DNA from: Chloroflexota bacterium
Lineage (GTDB): Bacteria; Chloroflexota; Dehalococcoidia; Lucifugimonadales; JACPCK01
Length of the DNA stretch: 48,597 nt
Assembly (NCBI GenBank): GCA_016179845.1
Contig: JACPCK010000038.1
Span: 1-48,597 of the forward strand
Reading direction: 5' to 3'
The position numbers and the translations under genes were made by a program. Shown here one piece after another: positions 24,810-34,400 of the stretch; positions within the stretch are counted from its first letter, which is position 1, and every line of letters starts with the position of its first letter. Under the pieces are notes generated by a model, which was given only the letters and a program-made list of their open reading frames with translations, did no database searches and was not told the origin of the DNA.

Positions 24810-25990
24810 TGCCGGTCTATACCGTCTCCCAGGTTGCCCGCTATATCAGAGACAGCCTTGACGGAGACAGCCTGCTGGGCGATGTTTGGGTTAACGGCGA
24901 GGTCTCTAACCTCTCCCGCTCCGTGTCGGGCCACTGCTACTTCACCCTGAAGGATGCTGCCAGTCAGCTAAGGTGTGTACTCTTCCGGAACGGCCAGGGA
25001 AGCGAGCACTTGGCCGACGGGGTTGCCCTCCTTGCTCACGGGCGCATCTCCTTTTACGAGGTGAGGGGTGATCTCCAGTTCTACGTAGACCTGGCGCAGC
25101 CCGAGGGCGTGGGCCTTCTCCACGCCGAGTTGGAGCGCCTGAAGAAGAAGCTCCAGGCCGAGGGCCTCTTTGACGAGACGCGCAAGCGGCCCATACCGCG
25201 CTTCCCCAACCGCATTGCCGTGGTCACGTCCCCGGTGGGTGCCGTGTGGCACGACATAAGGAGCATAGTAGAGCGACGCTACCCCCTGGTGGAGCTGGTC
25301 CTGGTGCCTACCCCCGTCCAGGGCGCCTCGGCTGCCGGCGGCATCGTGGACGCCTTTCAGGTCTTGAGCGAGCAGGAGGCGATTGATACGGTTATCGTGG
25401 CGCGAGGAGGTGGCTCCCTGGAGGAGCTGTGGCCCTTCAACGAGGAGGCGGTGGCCAGGGCCATCTACGGCTGCAAGTTCCCCGTCATCAGCGCTGTGGG
25501 CCACCACACGGACTACACCATCGCCGACCTGGTGGCGGACTTGCGGGCACCTACCCCCTCGGCCGCTGCCGAGCTGGCAGTGCCCGACAGGGCAGAGCTG
25601 GCCTCCCAGGTGCTGCGACTCCACCGTGCCTTGCTGGACTACACTGTGCAAGACATGTCTGAAAAGAGGCACCAGGTAGAGATTCTGGCGCACCGGCTCC
25701 AGACCCGGGCCCCGGACACCCCAACCCGGCGCCAGAGGGTCGATGACCTGCTGCGGGAGGCGTCGATACGTCTGTCGGCGACCCTGGCGGTTCACCAGGA
25801 GCGGGTGCAGAGCCGCAGTCTCCGGCTGGAGGCCCTGAGCCCCAGGGCAGTGCTGGAGAGGGGCTATGCCGTGGCCCAGAAGCTGCCCTCCGGCGAGGTG
25901 ATTACCAGCCCCCAGCAGGTGGCCGCTGGCGAGGCCCTCCAGGTTACGGTCAGCGGCGGCCCCTTCAAGGCCGTTGGCCTGGGCCAGTGA
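24809..25990 (+). CDS. xseA: Exodeoxyribonuclease VII large subunit
   Basis: ExoVII degrades single-stranded DNA from both ends; XseA is its catalytic subunit. The 393-residue protein has the N-terminal OB domain (VNGEVSNLSRSVSGHCYFTLKD, about 28-49). It also has the catalytic region FPNRIAVVTSPVGAVWHDI, VARGGGSLEELWPFNEE and SAVGHHTDYTIADLVADLRAPTPSAAAEL, and the coiled-coil C-terminal part. The protein is a little shorter than E. coli XseA (456) because the coiled coil is shorter. It starts inside the efp stop (TGATG) and precedes xseB by 40 bases. Confidence 0.96.
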   Translation: MPVYTVSQVARYIRDSLDGDSLLGDVWVNGEVSNLSRSVSGHCYFTLKDAASQLRCVLFRNGQGSEHLADGVALLAHGRISFYEVRGDLQFYVDLAQPEGVGLLHAELERLKKKLQAEGLFDETRKRPIPRFPNRIAVVTSPVGAVWHDIRSIVERRYPLVELVLVPTPVQGASAAGGIVDAFQVLSEQEAIDTVIVARGGGSLEELWPFNEEAVARAIYGCKFPVISAVGHHTDYTIADLVADLRAPTPSAAAELAVPDRAELASQVLRLHRALLDYTVQDMSEKRHQVEILAHRLQTRAPDTPTRRQRVDDLLREASIRLSATLAVHQERVQSRSLRLEALSPRAVLERGYAVAQKLPSGEVITSPQQVAAGEALQVTVSGGPFKAVGLGQ

Positions 25991-26030
25991 TACAATAGGC
26001 CGGACTCCAGAGGAGGTCAGGCGAAGCGCC

Positions 26031-26282
26031 GTGGCAGAAGAGCCCCAAAGGCCCAAGGGCGGAAAGCTTACCTTTGAGGAGGCCCTGACCCGCCTGGATA
26101 AGACGGTCCAGGCCCTGGAGGCCGGCGGCCTCACCCTGGAGGAGGCGACCCGCCTCTATGAGGAGGGCATGCGGCTGGCCCGCCTCTGCAACGAGCTCCT
26201 CAGCCACGCCGAGCTGAAGGTAAAGCGCCTCCAGACCTCCTTTGGCGAGCAGATGCGCTTCCTGGAGGAGGAGCATACCTAG
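26031..26282 (+). CDS. xseB: Exodeoxyribonuclease VII small subunit
   Basis: I take the GTG at 26031 as the start because AGAGGAGG lies about 13 bases before it. A TTG at 25974 would overlap xseA and adds non-homologous residues. The 83-residue product has the XseB signature LTFEEALTRLDKTVQALEAG and LTLEEATRLYEEGMRLA. It wraps XseA as an oligomeric coiled partner. Its TAG stop overlaps the GTG start of the next gene (26282). Confidence 0.92.
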   Translation: MAEEPQRPKGGKLTFEEALTRLDKTVQALEAGGLTLEEATRLYEEGMRLARLCNELLSHAELKVKRLQTSFGEQMRFLEEEHT

Positions 26283-26947
26283 TGCTGCGGGTCGACCTGC
26301 ACATCCATACCTCCTTCTCTCCAGACAGTCTCATCGGGTTGCAGGGGCTGGTGCGGCGTTGCCTGGAGACGGGCCTCACATGTATCGCCGTCACGGACCA
26401 CAACACTATTCAGGGAGCCTTGGCGCTATCGAGGACGGCGCCCTTCAAGGTCATAGTAGGGGAGGAGATCAAGACCTCCGGGGGGGAGCTTGTCGGCCTC
26501 TTCCTGAAAGAGGAGGTCCCCCGAGGCCTGACCCCTCTGGAAACGATCAGGCGGGTCAAGGAGCAGGGTGGCCTGGTCTCTATTCCCCATCCCTTCGATG
26601 TCCTCCGCCGCTCTGTCATACGCAGGGATGCCCTGGAGGAGGTCCTGCCTCTCATTGACATCATTGAGGTGTTCAACGCCCGGAACATTTTCAGGGCCTC
26701 CAATAGCAGGGCCATGCAGTTGGCGGAGGTGAGGGGCCTGGTGAAGGCGGCGGTCAGCGACGCCCACTCCACGCGTGAGCTGGGGCGGACCTACATGGAG
26801 ATGCCGGACCTGGAGATCGACCCAGCACTCTTTAAGGCAGCCCTTGCAGAAGCCCGCCTGGTGACTCGTCCCTCGGGGGCCCTGGCACACTTCCTGTCCA
26901 CCTACGCCAAGCTCAGGGCTAAGCTGAACGGCCGGCGGGGAGGCTGA
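26282..26947 (+). CDS. PHP-domain phosphoesterase
   Basis: The 221-residue protein is a short PHP domain: DLHIHTSFSPDS at 4-15, VTDHNTIQGALAL near 40-52, GEEIKTSGGELVGLFL, the HPFDVLRR region near 103 and a late AVSDAHSTREL. These give the trinuclear metal-site ligands (H, H, D/E, H). It lacks the longer cap of the YciV-like protein at 10224. Members of this shorter group hydrolyse small phosphoesters, but no substrate is proven. The GTG start overlaps the xseB stop; the next gene starts right after its TGA. Confidence 0.85.
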   Translation: MLRVDLHIHTSFSPDSLIGLQGLVRRCLETGLTCIAVTDHNTIQGALALSRTAPFKVIVGEEIKTSGGELVGLFLKEEVPRGLTPLETIRRVKEQGGLVSIPHPFDVLRRSVIRRDALEEVLPLIDIIEVFNARNIFRASNSRAMQLAEVRGLVKAAVSDAHSTRELGRTYMEMPDLEIDPALFKAALAEARLVTRPSGALAHFLSTYAKLRAKLNGRRGG

Positions 26948-27730
26948 GTGCTCACCATCGGCTGGTTCTCTACGGGGCGGGGGACGGGGAGCCGTGGCCT
27001 GTTGACGACGGTACAGGAGGCCATCCTCCGAGGTGAGTTGGAAGCCACCATTCAATTTGTTTTCAGCAACCGAGAGCCGGGCGAACACGAGGGGAGCGAC
27101 GAGTTCTTCCGCCTGGTGGGCTCCTACGGCATACCTCTTGTGACCCACTCCAGCATGCGCTTCCGGCGACAACGGGGCAGAGAAATCCCCTGGCCCTCTC
27201 TGCGCAACGACTATCACAGGGAGGTTATGAAGCGGCTGGAGGGCTTCAGCCCCGACGTGTGCGCTCTGGCCGGCTATATGCTCATTACGGGGCCGGAGAT
27301 GTGCCGCCGGTACAGGATGCTCAACCTCCATCCGGCCCTTCCCGAAGGCCCTACTGGGACCTGGCAGGAGGTCATATGGCGGCTCATCGAGGAGAGGGCC
27401 GCGGCGACGGGGGTGATGGTCCATCTGGCCACAGAGGAGGTGGACCAGGGCCCGCCCATTACCTACGTCAGTTTCCCCATACAAGGTGGGGTCTACGAGC
27501 CCCTCTGGAGGGTGGCGGAAGGGATACCGGTATCAAGGCTGAAGGAGTCTCCCGGCGAGGAGCTTTCCCTCTTCAAGCGGATCCGGGAGGAGGGGGTGAA
27601 AAGGGAGCGACCTCTCCTTCTGGAAACCCTGGCTGCTGTCGCCTCGGGCCGTGTCCCGTTGCCTCTGCCGTCTTCCTTCTCGCCTCTATGTCTCAACGCG
27701 GAGGTACGGGCCCGGCTAGAACAGGACTAG
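26948..27730 (+). CDS. Formyltransferase-family protein (PurN-like)
   Basis: The 260-residue protein has the N-terminal formyltransferase fold. The start is IGWFSTGRGTGSRGLL, then the core residues LNLHPALPEGPTGT (N and H at about 122-125) and EVDQGPPI (D at about 163). The Asn-His-Asp triad matches GAR transformylase PurN and methionyl-tRNA formyltransferase. The C-terminal 90 residues are unlike PurN, so the substrate may differ. It may move a formyl group from 10-formyl-THF, or act on another acceptor. The GTG start abuts the preceding stop. Its 102-base 3' gap leads to convergent clpX. Confidence 0.8.
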   Translation: MLTIGWFSTGRGTGSRGLLTTVQEAILRGELEATIQFVFSNREPGEHEGSDEFFRLVGSYGIPLVTHSSMRFRRQRGREIPWPSLRNDYHREVMKRLEGFSPDVCALAGYMLITGPEMCRRYRMLNLHPALPEGPTGTWQEVIWRLIEERAAATGVMVHLATEEVDQGPPITYVSFPIQGGVYEPLWRVAEGIPVSRLKESPGEELSLFKRIREEGVKRERPLLLETLAAVASGRVPLPLPSSFSPLCLNAEVRARLEQD

Positions 27731-27832
27731 CCACCGGTCTCGTGCCTGGGACGCGTTGAGCAGCGTGGGCCGTAGGCAGGGATGGGTGGCAGGAACGGCT
27801 CTCTTTTTGACGGTACTGTGACGACGAAGGCC

Positions 27833-29152
27833 CTAGGCTGTCATGCGGCGGGGCGTCACCGACCACTCCACCAACTCGCCGGAGGTCGTCAAAAGGGTGG
27901 GCAGCCTCTCGCCGAGGACGGCCTCCTTGTCCACCACACAGCGGGCCACATCCTTCAGGGAGGGCAGCTCGTACATGACGTCGGTCAGGGTGCTCTCGAT
28001 GATGGTCCGGAGAGCCCTGGCCCCAGACTTCCGTTTCATGGCCTCATCTGAGGCGGCCTCCAGAGCGTCCGGCGTGAAGACGATCTCCACCTTGTCCATG
28101 GCAAGAAGCTTCTGGTACTGCTTGGTAATCGCGTTCTTGGGCTCCGTTAGGATTCGCATCATGTGTTCCTTGGAGAGAGAGTCCAGGGCCACCGTGACGG
28201 GGAAGCGTCCCACAAACTCGGGTATGAATCCGTACTCCAGGAGGTCGTCGGGATGGGCCTCGTGCAGAATGCTGCGACCGTTGCCAGGATTGGCCTCGTC
28301 GCTTCTGCTGTGGGCTCGGGGGGGTCTGAATCCTATGCTGTTCCTGTCCTTCATGACGCGATGCTCAATGATCCGGTCCAGCCCCTCGAAGGTCCCACCG
28401 CAGATGAAGAGGATGTTGTCGGTCCTGATCTGGATGAACTCCTGGTGGGGGTGTTTCCTACCGCCCTGGGGCGGCACATTGGCCGCGCACCCCTCCAGAA
28501 TCTTCAGGAGCCCCTGTTGTACCCCCTCTCCGGAAACGTCCCGGGTGATGGAGGGATTAGGCCCCTTGCGGGCTATCTTGTCGACCTCGTCTATGTAGGC
28601 GATGCCGGTTTCCGCCTTGGCCACGTCCCAGTCCGCAGCCTGAATAAGACGCAGCAGGATGTTCTCTACATCCTCGCCAACGTATCCCGCCTCGGTCAGG
28701 GAGGTTGCATCGGAGATGGCGAAGGGCACATCCAGGATCTTGGACAGGGTCTGAGCCAGGAGGGTCTTGCCGGAGCCTGTTGGGCCAATGAGTAGGATAT
28801 TGCTCTTCTGGAGATCAACATCACGGGCTCGGGTGTTGGACCAGATCCTCTTGTAGTGGTTGTAGACGGCCACGCTCAAGACCTTCTTGGCCTGCTCCTG
28901 CCCTATGACATACTCGTTCAGCTTCTCGTAGATCACCTTGGGAGCCGGCAGCTTGGGTAGCGCGGGTGGCGTGGGTGGCGAGATGCGGGTGGTTCCGGCC
29001 TCCTCATCATTGATGATCTGGAGGCAGAGCTGCACGCACTGGTCGCATATATATACCTTCCCCGGTCCGGCCACGAGCTTCTTGACGTGGCTTTGGTCTT
29101 TGCCACAAAAGGAACACCCGAACTCCTGCTGTCGAACCCCCCTGGTGGGCAT
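27833..29152 (-). CDS. clpX: ATP-dependent Clp protease ATP-binding subunit ClpX
   Basis: ClpX unfolds tagged or damaged proteins and feeds them to ClpP. The 439-residue protein has the N-terminal C4 zinc-binding dimer domain (CSFCG near residues 13-17, CDQC near 36-39), Walker [13 protein letters not shown], Walker [12 protein letters not shown], and the sensor and IGF-type loop for ClpP (RNSIGFR). It includes the family's C-terminal small domain. It lies 47 bases after clpP and is part of the tig-clpP-clpX run. Length is normal. RBS AAGGAG lies about 12 bases from the ATG. Confidence 0.97.
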   Translation of the reverse strand: MPTRGVRQQEFGCSFCGKDQSHVKKLVAGPGKVYICDQCVQLCLQIINDEEAGTTRISPPTPPALPKLPAPKVIYEKLNEYVIGQEQAKKVLSVAVYNHYKRIWSNTRARDVDLQKSNILLIGPTGSGKTLLAQTLSKILDVPFAISDATSLTEAGYVGEDVENILLRLIQAADWDVAKAETGIAYIDEVDKIARKGPNPSITRDVSGEGVQQGLLKILEGCAANVPPQGGRKHPHQEFIQIRTDNILFICGGTFEGLDRIIEHRVMKDRNSIGFRPPRAHSRSDEANPGNGRSILHEAHPDDLLEYGFIPEFVGRFPVTVALDSLSKEHMMRILTEPKNAITKQYQKLLAMDKVEIVFTPDALEAASDEAMKRKSGARALRTIIESTLTDVMYELPSLKDVARCVVDKEAVLGERLPTLLTTSGELVEWSVTPRRMTA

Positions 29153-29199
29153 CTGCCGGCGTCTCTCCTTCTCTTCAGATAGGTGCTACTCCGCCTCTC

Positions 29200-29832
29200 C
29201 TATTTCGTGCTGGCGGCCTGGGGTGACTTGGACAGCACCTCGTCAATAATACCGTATTCCAGGGCCTGATCGGAGCTCAGGTAATAGTCCCTGTCGGTGT
29301 CACGGGCCACCTTCTCATAGGGCTGGCCTGTGTGTTTTGATATGATGTGTCGAATCTTGTCCTGCATGCGCAGGATCTCCCTGGCGGCTATCTCAATGTC
29401 TGCGGCCTGTCCCTGGGCGCCTCCCATAGGCTGATGCATGTGGATGGTGGAGTTGGGCAGGGCGTAGCGCTTGCTCGAGGCTCCGGCGGCCAGCAGGACG
29501 GTGGCCATGCTGGCAGCCAGGCCCACGCATATGGTGGAGACGTTGGGCTTGATCAACTGTATGGTGTCGTAGATAGCAAGGCCGGCGCTGATGATGCCTC
29601 CTGGCGAGTTGACGTAGAGGCTGATGTCCCTGTCCGGGTCCTCCCGCTCCAGGTAGAGTAGCTGGGCTATTATCAGGTTGGCTACCTGGTCGGTGATGGG
29701 GGTGCCCAGGAAAACTATCCGCTCTTTCAAGAGCAAGGAGTAGATATCGAAAGCCCGCTCACCGCGAGCGCCGCTTTCGATGACCATTGGTATGATGTTT
29801 TCGGGGCTAAAGGACCTGCCGCTGGCTCTCAT
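29200..29832 (-). CDS. clpP: ATP-dependent Clp protease proteolytic subunit ClpP
   Basis: ClpP is the barrel-shaped serine protease served by ClpX. The 210-residue protein has the catalytic serine in [11 protein letters not shown] (about 109), histidine in IHMHQPMGG (about 134), and aspartate in DTDRDYYLS near the C-terminus. The N-terminal 12 residues are a normal propeptide-like stretch, followed by [19 protein letters not shown]. The start overlaps the end of tig by 4 bases; clpX follows 47 bases later. Confidence 0.97.
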   Translation of the reverse strand: MRASGRSFSPENIIPMVIESGARGERAFDIYSLLLKERIVFLGTPITDQVANLIIAQLLYLEREDPDRDISLYVNSPGGIISAGLAIYDTIQLIKPNVSTICVGLAASMATVLLAAGASSKRYALPNSTIHMHQPMGGAQGQAADIEIAAREILRMQDKIRHIISKHTGQPYEKVARDTDRDYYLSSDQALEYGIIDEVLSKSPQAASTK

Positions 29833-31160
29833 GCTTCTGTTTCGCCTCCCTTCCCTGACTGTGGGCCTTCTTGCTCAGTGCCTGGGCCTCCTTGGGCTAT
29901 GGCCGCCAGGCGTTCCAGTACCTTGCGGTTGCGGATTATCTGATGCAGGGAGTCCTTTCCTCTCTCGTTGTCGAAGAAGCGCCGCAGGAGCTCCCCCTGC
30001 TGGCCTTGGCCCAGCTCCTGGATCTCCTTCTGCACCTCCTCTTCCCCTACCTCGATCCCTTCCTCCTTGCCGACCTTATCGAGGACATAGGCCCTTATAA
30101 GCCTTTGCACCGCCTGCTGGCGGAGCTCCTCCCTGACCTGTTCAGCAGACTTGCCGACGTTCTTCAGATAGTCGTCCATGCTTATCTTGCGCTGCCGCAG
30201 GGCCTCCTCCTGGTCCTGAAGGAGATGCTCGATCTCATGCTCTACGAGAAGAGGCGGCAGTGTGACCTTGGCCTGCTCCAGCAGGGTCTGGACTACCTTC
30301 TCCTGATAGGCCCGCTTTTCCTGCTCCTCAGCCTGGGCCTGGAGTCGTTGGTGGACCTCCTTGCGGAGGGCCTCAAGGCTTTCATAGCCATCGCCAACGC
30401 TCTTGGCCAGCTCGTCATCCAGGGGAGGAAGCCTCTGTAGCTTGATATCCTTGACGTTCACAACGACCTGGCACTCCTTGCCGGCCAGACTGGTGGAGCG
30501 GAAGTCCTCAGGTAACCGGATCTGCACCTGGTGCCCCTTGCCTCTACCGAGACCTACCAGGGCATTGACGAAGCCGGGGAGTGGGAAGCTGGCATCCTCC
30601 TTCGCAAGGAAGGAGAGGTCCTGCTGAGAGAGAATGGTCCGGCCGTCCACCCGGGCTGTCACATCCAGGACCGCCAGGTCCCCCAGTTGGATTGGCCGCT
30701 CCACGGGCTCCCAGGTGGCGAGGCCCTGTCTCAGTCTCTCCAGCTCCGCTTCCACCTGGGCGTCGTCTACCTGGCTATTACTGGCAGGCGCTAGCCGAAT
30801 GGCCCGGTGATCACCCAGGTCAACCTCGGGTTCGAGGGGTACGATAGCTTTAATGATTGGGGGCTCCTGCTGGGCCAGCTCTACCTGGGGCTGGGCTGAG
30901 GCCACCAGTCCCTGCTGGTCAATGGCCCTGGACGTCATTTCCGGGACGAGTGTTTCAAGGGCCTCCGCCAGCAAGGCGCCTTTTCCGAGAAACCGCTCCA
31001 CGACAGGTCTTGGCGCTTTGCCGCGCCGGAACCCGGGGATATTGACCTGTTGGGACACTTTGCGGTAGGCCCTATCCATGTAGGGCCCCAGGTCTGCCTC
31101 TTCCACCTCAATGGTAAGGACTGTTTGGCGTTCCGCTGTGGACTCTTGGGTTACCTTCAA
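29829..31160 (-). CDS. tig: Trigger factor (ribosome-associated chaperone)
   Basis: Trigger factor binds the ribosome exit tunnel and shields nascent chains. The start is TTG at 31160-31158, supported by GGGAG about 9 bases upstream. The 443-residue protein has the ribosome-docking signature GFRRGKAPR near residues 44-52, the peptidyl-prolyl isomerase-like middle domain (about 150-235) and a long helical C-terminal arm region. The clpP start overlaps its stop by 4 bases. A perfect TATAAT (31187-31192) precedes it, so tig, clpP and clpX are probably transcribed together. Confidence 0.95.
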   Translation of the reverse strand: MKVTQESTAERQTVLTIEVEEADLGPYMDRAYRKVSQQVNIPGFRRGKAPRPVVERFLGKGALLAEALETLVPEMTSRAIDQQGLVASAQPQVELAQQEPPIIKAIVPLEPEVDLGDHRAIRLAPASNSQVDDAQVEAELERLRQGLATWEPVERPIQLGDLAVLDVTARVDGRTILSQQDLSFLAKEDASFPLPGFVNALVGLGRGKGHQVQIRLPEDFRSTSLAGKECQVVVNVKDIKLQRLPPLDDELAKSVGDGYESLEALRKEVHQRLQAQAEEQEKRAYQEKVVQTLLEQAKVTLPPLLVEHEIEHLLQDQEEALRQRKISMDDYLKNVGKSAEQVREELRQQAVQRLIRAYVLDKVGKEEGIEVGEEEVQKEIQELGQGQQGELLRRFFDNERGKDSLHQIIRNRKVLERLAAIAQGGPGTEQEGPQSGKGGETEA

Positions 31161-31186
31161 AGGCCAGCTCCCTTACTCGTCAATCT

Positions 31187-31192
31187 ATTATA
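31187..31192 (-). promoter_or_regulatory. -10 box (TATAAT) before tig-clpP-clpX
   Basis: On the minus strand TATAAT ends 26 bases before the TTG start of tig. No consensus -35 is seen. A 78-base gap separates it from aspS, which ends upstream on the same strand. Confidence 0.5.
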
Positions 31193-31238
31193 GCATTGGG
31201 TCGTTGAGAGGAGAGAACGAGATGTCATTCCGCCCTCT

Positions 31239-33032
31239 TCAGGGTTCCGGGACTACCTGTAGGTGGAGCTCCGCAAGCTGCTGAGGCGAGGCAGTGGAAG
31301 GAGCGCCGAACAGGAGGTCCTGGGCGCTCTGCGTCTTGGGAAAGGCTATCACCTCCCGCAGGGAGCGCTCCCCCGCCAGTATCATGACGATACGGTCTAT
31401 TCCTGGGGCTATCCCGCCATGGGGAGGAGCGCCGTACTCGAAGGCATCGAGCAGGTGGCCGAACCGATCCTGGATCTGTTCCGGGGTGTAGCCCAGGATG
31501 CGGAAGATATTACCCTGGAGCTCCCGGTTGTGGATACGAATGCTTCCACTGGCCAGCTCGTACTCGTTGCACACGATGTCATACGCCTTGGACAGGCACC
31601 TGCCGGGATCGGTATCCAGGAGCGAGACGTGCTCGTCCCTGGGCGCTGTGAAGGGGTGATGGGCTGACCCCCATTTTTTCTCCTCCCGGTTCCACTCGAA
31701 CAGGGGAAACTGGGTCACGAAGGCAAGGGCCAGGGTGTTGGGGTCGGCCAAGCCCAGGCGATGGCCCATCTCCTCCCGAAGGGCGCCGAGGGGCTCTCGA
31801 ATCTTTTCCTCTTCGCCGGCTACCATAAGAAGGAGGTCCCCACGTTGGGCCTTCATTCTGGAGGCCATGGCCTTTATGAGGTCGGTACTAAAGTAGCGGG
31901 CCACGGCGGAGCGCACATCGCTTTCAGCCAGGTCATCAAGGGAGCCGTCTCCCATCAAGGACATTGTCACCAGGCCTGGGGCGCCCTTGGCCCTGACCAG
32001 CTCCGCAAGCTCCTCCAGTTGCTTTCTGGAGTAGATCGAGCAGCCGGGGGCAGCGAACCCCTTCACCAGACCCCCTGAGCCTGCCACTTTCCGGAAAGCC
32101 TGGAACTCGGACTGTCCGGCCAGGTCTGTCACGTCCGCCAACTCCAACCCGAACCGGAGGTCCGGTTTGTCGGTGCCGTACTTGGCGATGGCCTCCTGAT
32201 AGGTGAGTCGAGGGAATGGTTTGATGACGCGCTTTTCGGGCGTTACCGTTTCCACGAGGGAGGTGAAGAGCTCCTCCATCAGGTCCAGGATGTCCTTCTC
32301 CTCTACGAAGCTCATCTCCAGGTCAAGCTGGGTGAACTCGGGCTGTCGGTCGGCGCGGAGGTCCTCATCCCGGAAGCACCTGGCTATCTGATAGTACCTC
32401 TCCAGCCCTGCCACCATGAGCAACTGTTTCAACTGCTGGGGGGACTGGGGTAGAGCGTAGAAGCTGCCTGGATAGATGCGGCTGGGGACCAGGTAGTCTC
32501 TGGCTCCCTCAGGCGTGCTCTTGATAAGGATAGGGGTCTCCACCTCTATGAAGCCCCTCTTGTCCAGGAAGTCCCTGATGAACTTGACGACGCGGTGTCT
32601 CAGGACGAGGTTCCGCTGCATCCGCTCCCTTCTGAGGTAGAGGGGCCGGTAGCGGAGGCGAAGGGCTTCATCCACCTCAGCCTCATCGTTAATGTAGAAC
32701 GGAGGCGTCTTGGCGGGATTGAGGATGGTGGCCTCCTTGGCCAGCACCTCCACCTCGCCGGTGGGCAGGTTCTGGTTCTCGGTCCCCGGCGGCCTGAGCC
32801 TCACCTCCCCTTTCACCTGTAGCACCCACTCGTTTCGAAGGTTGCCGACCACGGAGTGGGCGTCAGGGGAGACCTCTGGGTTTGCCACTACCTGGGCGAT
32901 GCCGGAGCGGTCCCGGAGGTCGATGAAGATAAGGGAACCGTGATCACGCCGCCGGTGCACCCAACCGGCCAGGGTCACCTCCGTGCCGACGTGGCTCTTC
33001 CGGAGGCTTCCGGCATCGGTATCCTTCAGCAC
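31239..33032 (-). CDS. aspS: Aspartyl-tRNA synthetase (probably non-discriminating type)
   Basis: The enzyme charges tRNA-Asp, and probably also tRNA-Asn, with aspartate. I take the GTG at 33032-33030 as the start because GGAGG lies 4 bases upstream and the family begins at this point. A TTG at 33050 in the same frame adds six unrelated residues. The product has the OB anticodon domain, class II motif 2 in [20 protein letters not shown], the GAD insertion domain, and motif 3 in [13 protein letters not shown]. Residue 31 from this start is His (RRRDHG), as in non-discriminating enzymes. Discriminating E. coli-type enzymes carry Leu there. The gene is followed by tig on the same strand. Confidence 0.93.
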   Translation of the reverse strand: MLKDTDAGSLRKSHVGTEVTLAGWVHRRRDHGSLIFIDLRDRSGIAQVVANPEVSPDAHSVVGNLRNEWVLQVKGEVRLRPPGTENQNLPTGEVEVLAKEATILNPAKTPPFYINDEAEVDEALRLRYRPLYLRRERMQRNLVLRHRVVKFIRDFLDKRGFIEVETPILIKSTPEGARDYLVPSRIYPGSFYALPQSPQQLKQLLMVAGLERYYQIARCFRDEDLRADRQPEFTQLDLEMSFVEEKDILDLMEELFTSLVETVTPEKRVIKPFPRLTYQEAIAKYGTDKPDLRFGLELADVTDLAGQSEFQAFRKVAGSGGLVKGFAAPGCSIYSRKQLEELAELVRAKGAPGLVTMSLMGDGSLDDLAESDVRSAVARYFSTDLIKAMASRMKAQRGDLLLMVAGEEEKIREPLGALREEMGHRLGLADPNTLALAFVTQFPLFEWNREEKKWGSAHHPFTAPRDEHVSLLDTDPGRCLSKAYDIVCNEYELASGSIRIHNRELQGNIFRILGYTPEQIQDRFGHLLDAFEYGAPPHGGIAPGIDRIVMILAGERSLREVIAFPKTQSAQDLLFGAPSTASPQQLAELHLQVVPEP

Positions 33033-33301
33033 AACTCCTCCACAAGTCAAGAGAGGGCCCTCCTGTGCGGAGGATTCCCTCTCTGGGCTCTTCCAACGTG
33101 TTTATTGATTGCGCGGCCTATCTCAGCGTATCACGATAGGAGATAGGGGGTCAAGGAAGTGTGCTCGTCGGTAGTGTCCTAATTTGAGCGTCTTGCGTAT
33201 TTCGGTTCGCAACATGCCACTTACTCGACGAGGGCTAGCGGTAGGTATTCCAATCCTGTAGACTGGCTGCTGTCGAAACGCTATTCTACTAGGAGCCTCC
33301 T

Positions 33302-34171
33302 GTGACCGTAGGCATTGCCGCTATTTCTGCTCCCCCAAACATTCCGCCGGTGATTCATTTTGCATCCGACAGAATGATTACCGTACGGGGAGATTTTGAA
33401 TATGATGCGCCACACCCGAAGCTGTATCCGCTCGGCAAAGCTGTTGCCTTATTGATTGCTGGCGAAACGAGCACAATGATGAGTGTAGCTCAGGCAACTT
33501 GGCTTGAGGTTCGGGCGCGTGGCCTTAGCGATGTCAAGACGATTGCCGATGTATGTGGGCGTCTACTCGCCAACCACAAACGAGCATTGGCAGAGCGCAT
33601 GTATCTGCATCCTTTAGGACTTACACTAGCTTCATTTGGCGAGATGTCGAGCAAAATGAGTCCGACTCTAGTTGGCGATTTGAGATATCAATTACAACAT
33701 TTCTCATCGGAGATTGTAACCGACGCGATTATTGCGGGCATCGAACTCGATACACTGTGGCCGCATCTTTACCGGATTGATACAGATGGTAACACGTGGT
33801 GCGAGGATCATGTGGGATTCTCGGCTATTGGGATAGGAGCTAGACAAGCAGAGACGCAATTCATGCTGCAACATTATGGGCCAGCATGGCTGTGGCAAAA
33901 CAGCTTGCTACTTACGCATACGGCTAAGAAAGCGGCGGAAAGCGCGCCGGGTGTCGGCAGAGATACGGATATGCATCTTATTGACACATTGCAAGGATTG
34001 ATACCTCTTCCCTCATCAGCGATTGAGATATTGGATAAGCTGTATCAGGCGCGGGTCTCTGAAGAAGAGTCGCGCCGTAAAGGGCAACTCCCTGAATTGG
34101 ACAAGGCTCTGCAGGCATGGTTGAAAAGTGAACAGGAAAAGTGGAGAAAAGAATCCCCTGACAAAACCTGA
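33302..34171 (+). CDS. Proteasome/HslV-fold Ntn-hydrolase-like protein
   Basis: The 289-residue protein has the marks of a self-processing Ntn hydrolase of the proteasome-beta/HslV fold. Thr2 would be exposed by Met removal (MTVGIAAI). Asp23 stands in FASDRM (proteasome D17 region), Lys40 in HPKLYPLGKAVALLIAGETS (K33 region), and a Gly-rich turn follows. The rest of the core is alpha/beta, with a charged C-terminal tail (about 255-289) unlike classical proteasome or HslV subunits. Neither HslU nor proteasome activators lie nearby. Codon and base use is visibly more A+T-rich than in the flanking aspS and ABC genes, which suggests acquisition. The GTG start follows AGGAG by 6 bases. A protease is likely by fold, but its substrate, partners and assembly state are unknown. 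Confidence 0.6.
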   Translation: MTVGIAAISAPPNIPPVIHFASDRMITVRGDFEYDAPHPKLYPLGKAVALLIAGETSTMMSVAQATWLEVRARGLSDVKTIADVCGRLLANHKRALAERMYLHPLGLTLASFGEMSSKMSPTLVGDLRYQLQHFSSEIVTDAIIAGIELDTLWPHLYRIDTDGNTWCEDHVGFSAIGIGARQAETQFMLQHYGPAWLWQNSLLLTHTAKKAAESAPGVGRDTDMHLIDTLQGLIPLPSSAIEILDKLYQARVSEEESRRKGQLPELDKALQAWLKSEQEKWRKESPDKT

Positions 34172-34283
34172 AAAGGCGGCGCAGCCTGTGGAACCGCAAT
34201 CTAAGAAGCCTGAGCGGTCCCCATCGCGCAAGTTGGCCTTGGCTAAATGGAGGGCCGTCCTAATCCGACCTGCATCGCAATGA
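34128..34283 (+). CDS. Small basic ORF overlapping the Ntn-hydrolase 3' end (doubtful)
   Basis: GTG at 34128 opens a 51-codon frame that overlaps the previous gene by 44 bases in another frame and ends in TGA 34281-34283. The peptide is rich in K, P and S in its first 35 residues and ends with LALAKWRAVLIRPASQ. It has no Shine-Dalgarno sequence and matches no family I know. It may be chance, a small basic partner, or part of a longer C-terminal tail reached by frameshift from the Ntn-hydrolase gene. Report as low confidence. Confidence 0.2.
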   Translation: MNRKSGEKNPLTKPEKAAQPVEPQSKKPERSPSRKLALAKWRAVLIRPASQ

Positions 34284-34400
34284 GGGACAGATAGCAATGC
34301 ACCACAATCTTCGCATAGCATCGCTTGGCCGTGCGGTGCCCATGAAGCTCAAAGACCTGCACGGTGCCTTCCCACACTGTTTGGCCCTGGGAGGTCTCTT

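Noticed and set aside
33160-33245. Inverted CTCGTCG/CGACGAG and a TAGTGTCC word that could be a transposon end
   Set aside because: Arms are short (7 bases) and no target duplication or transposase is present; chance is likely.
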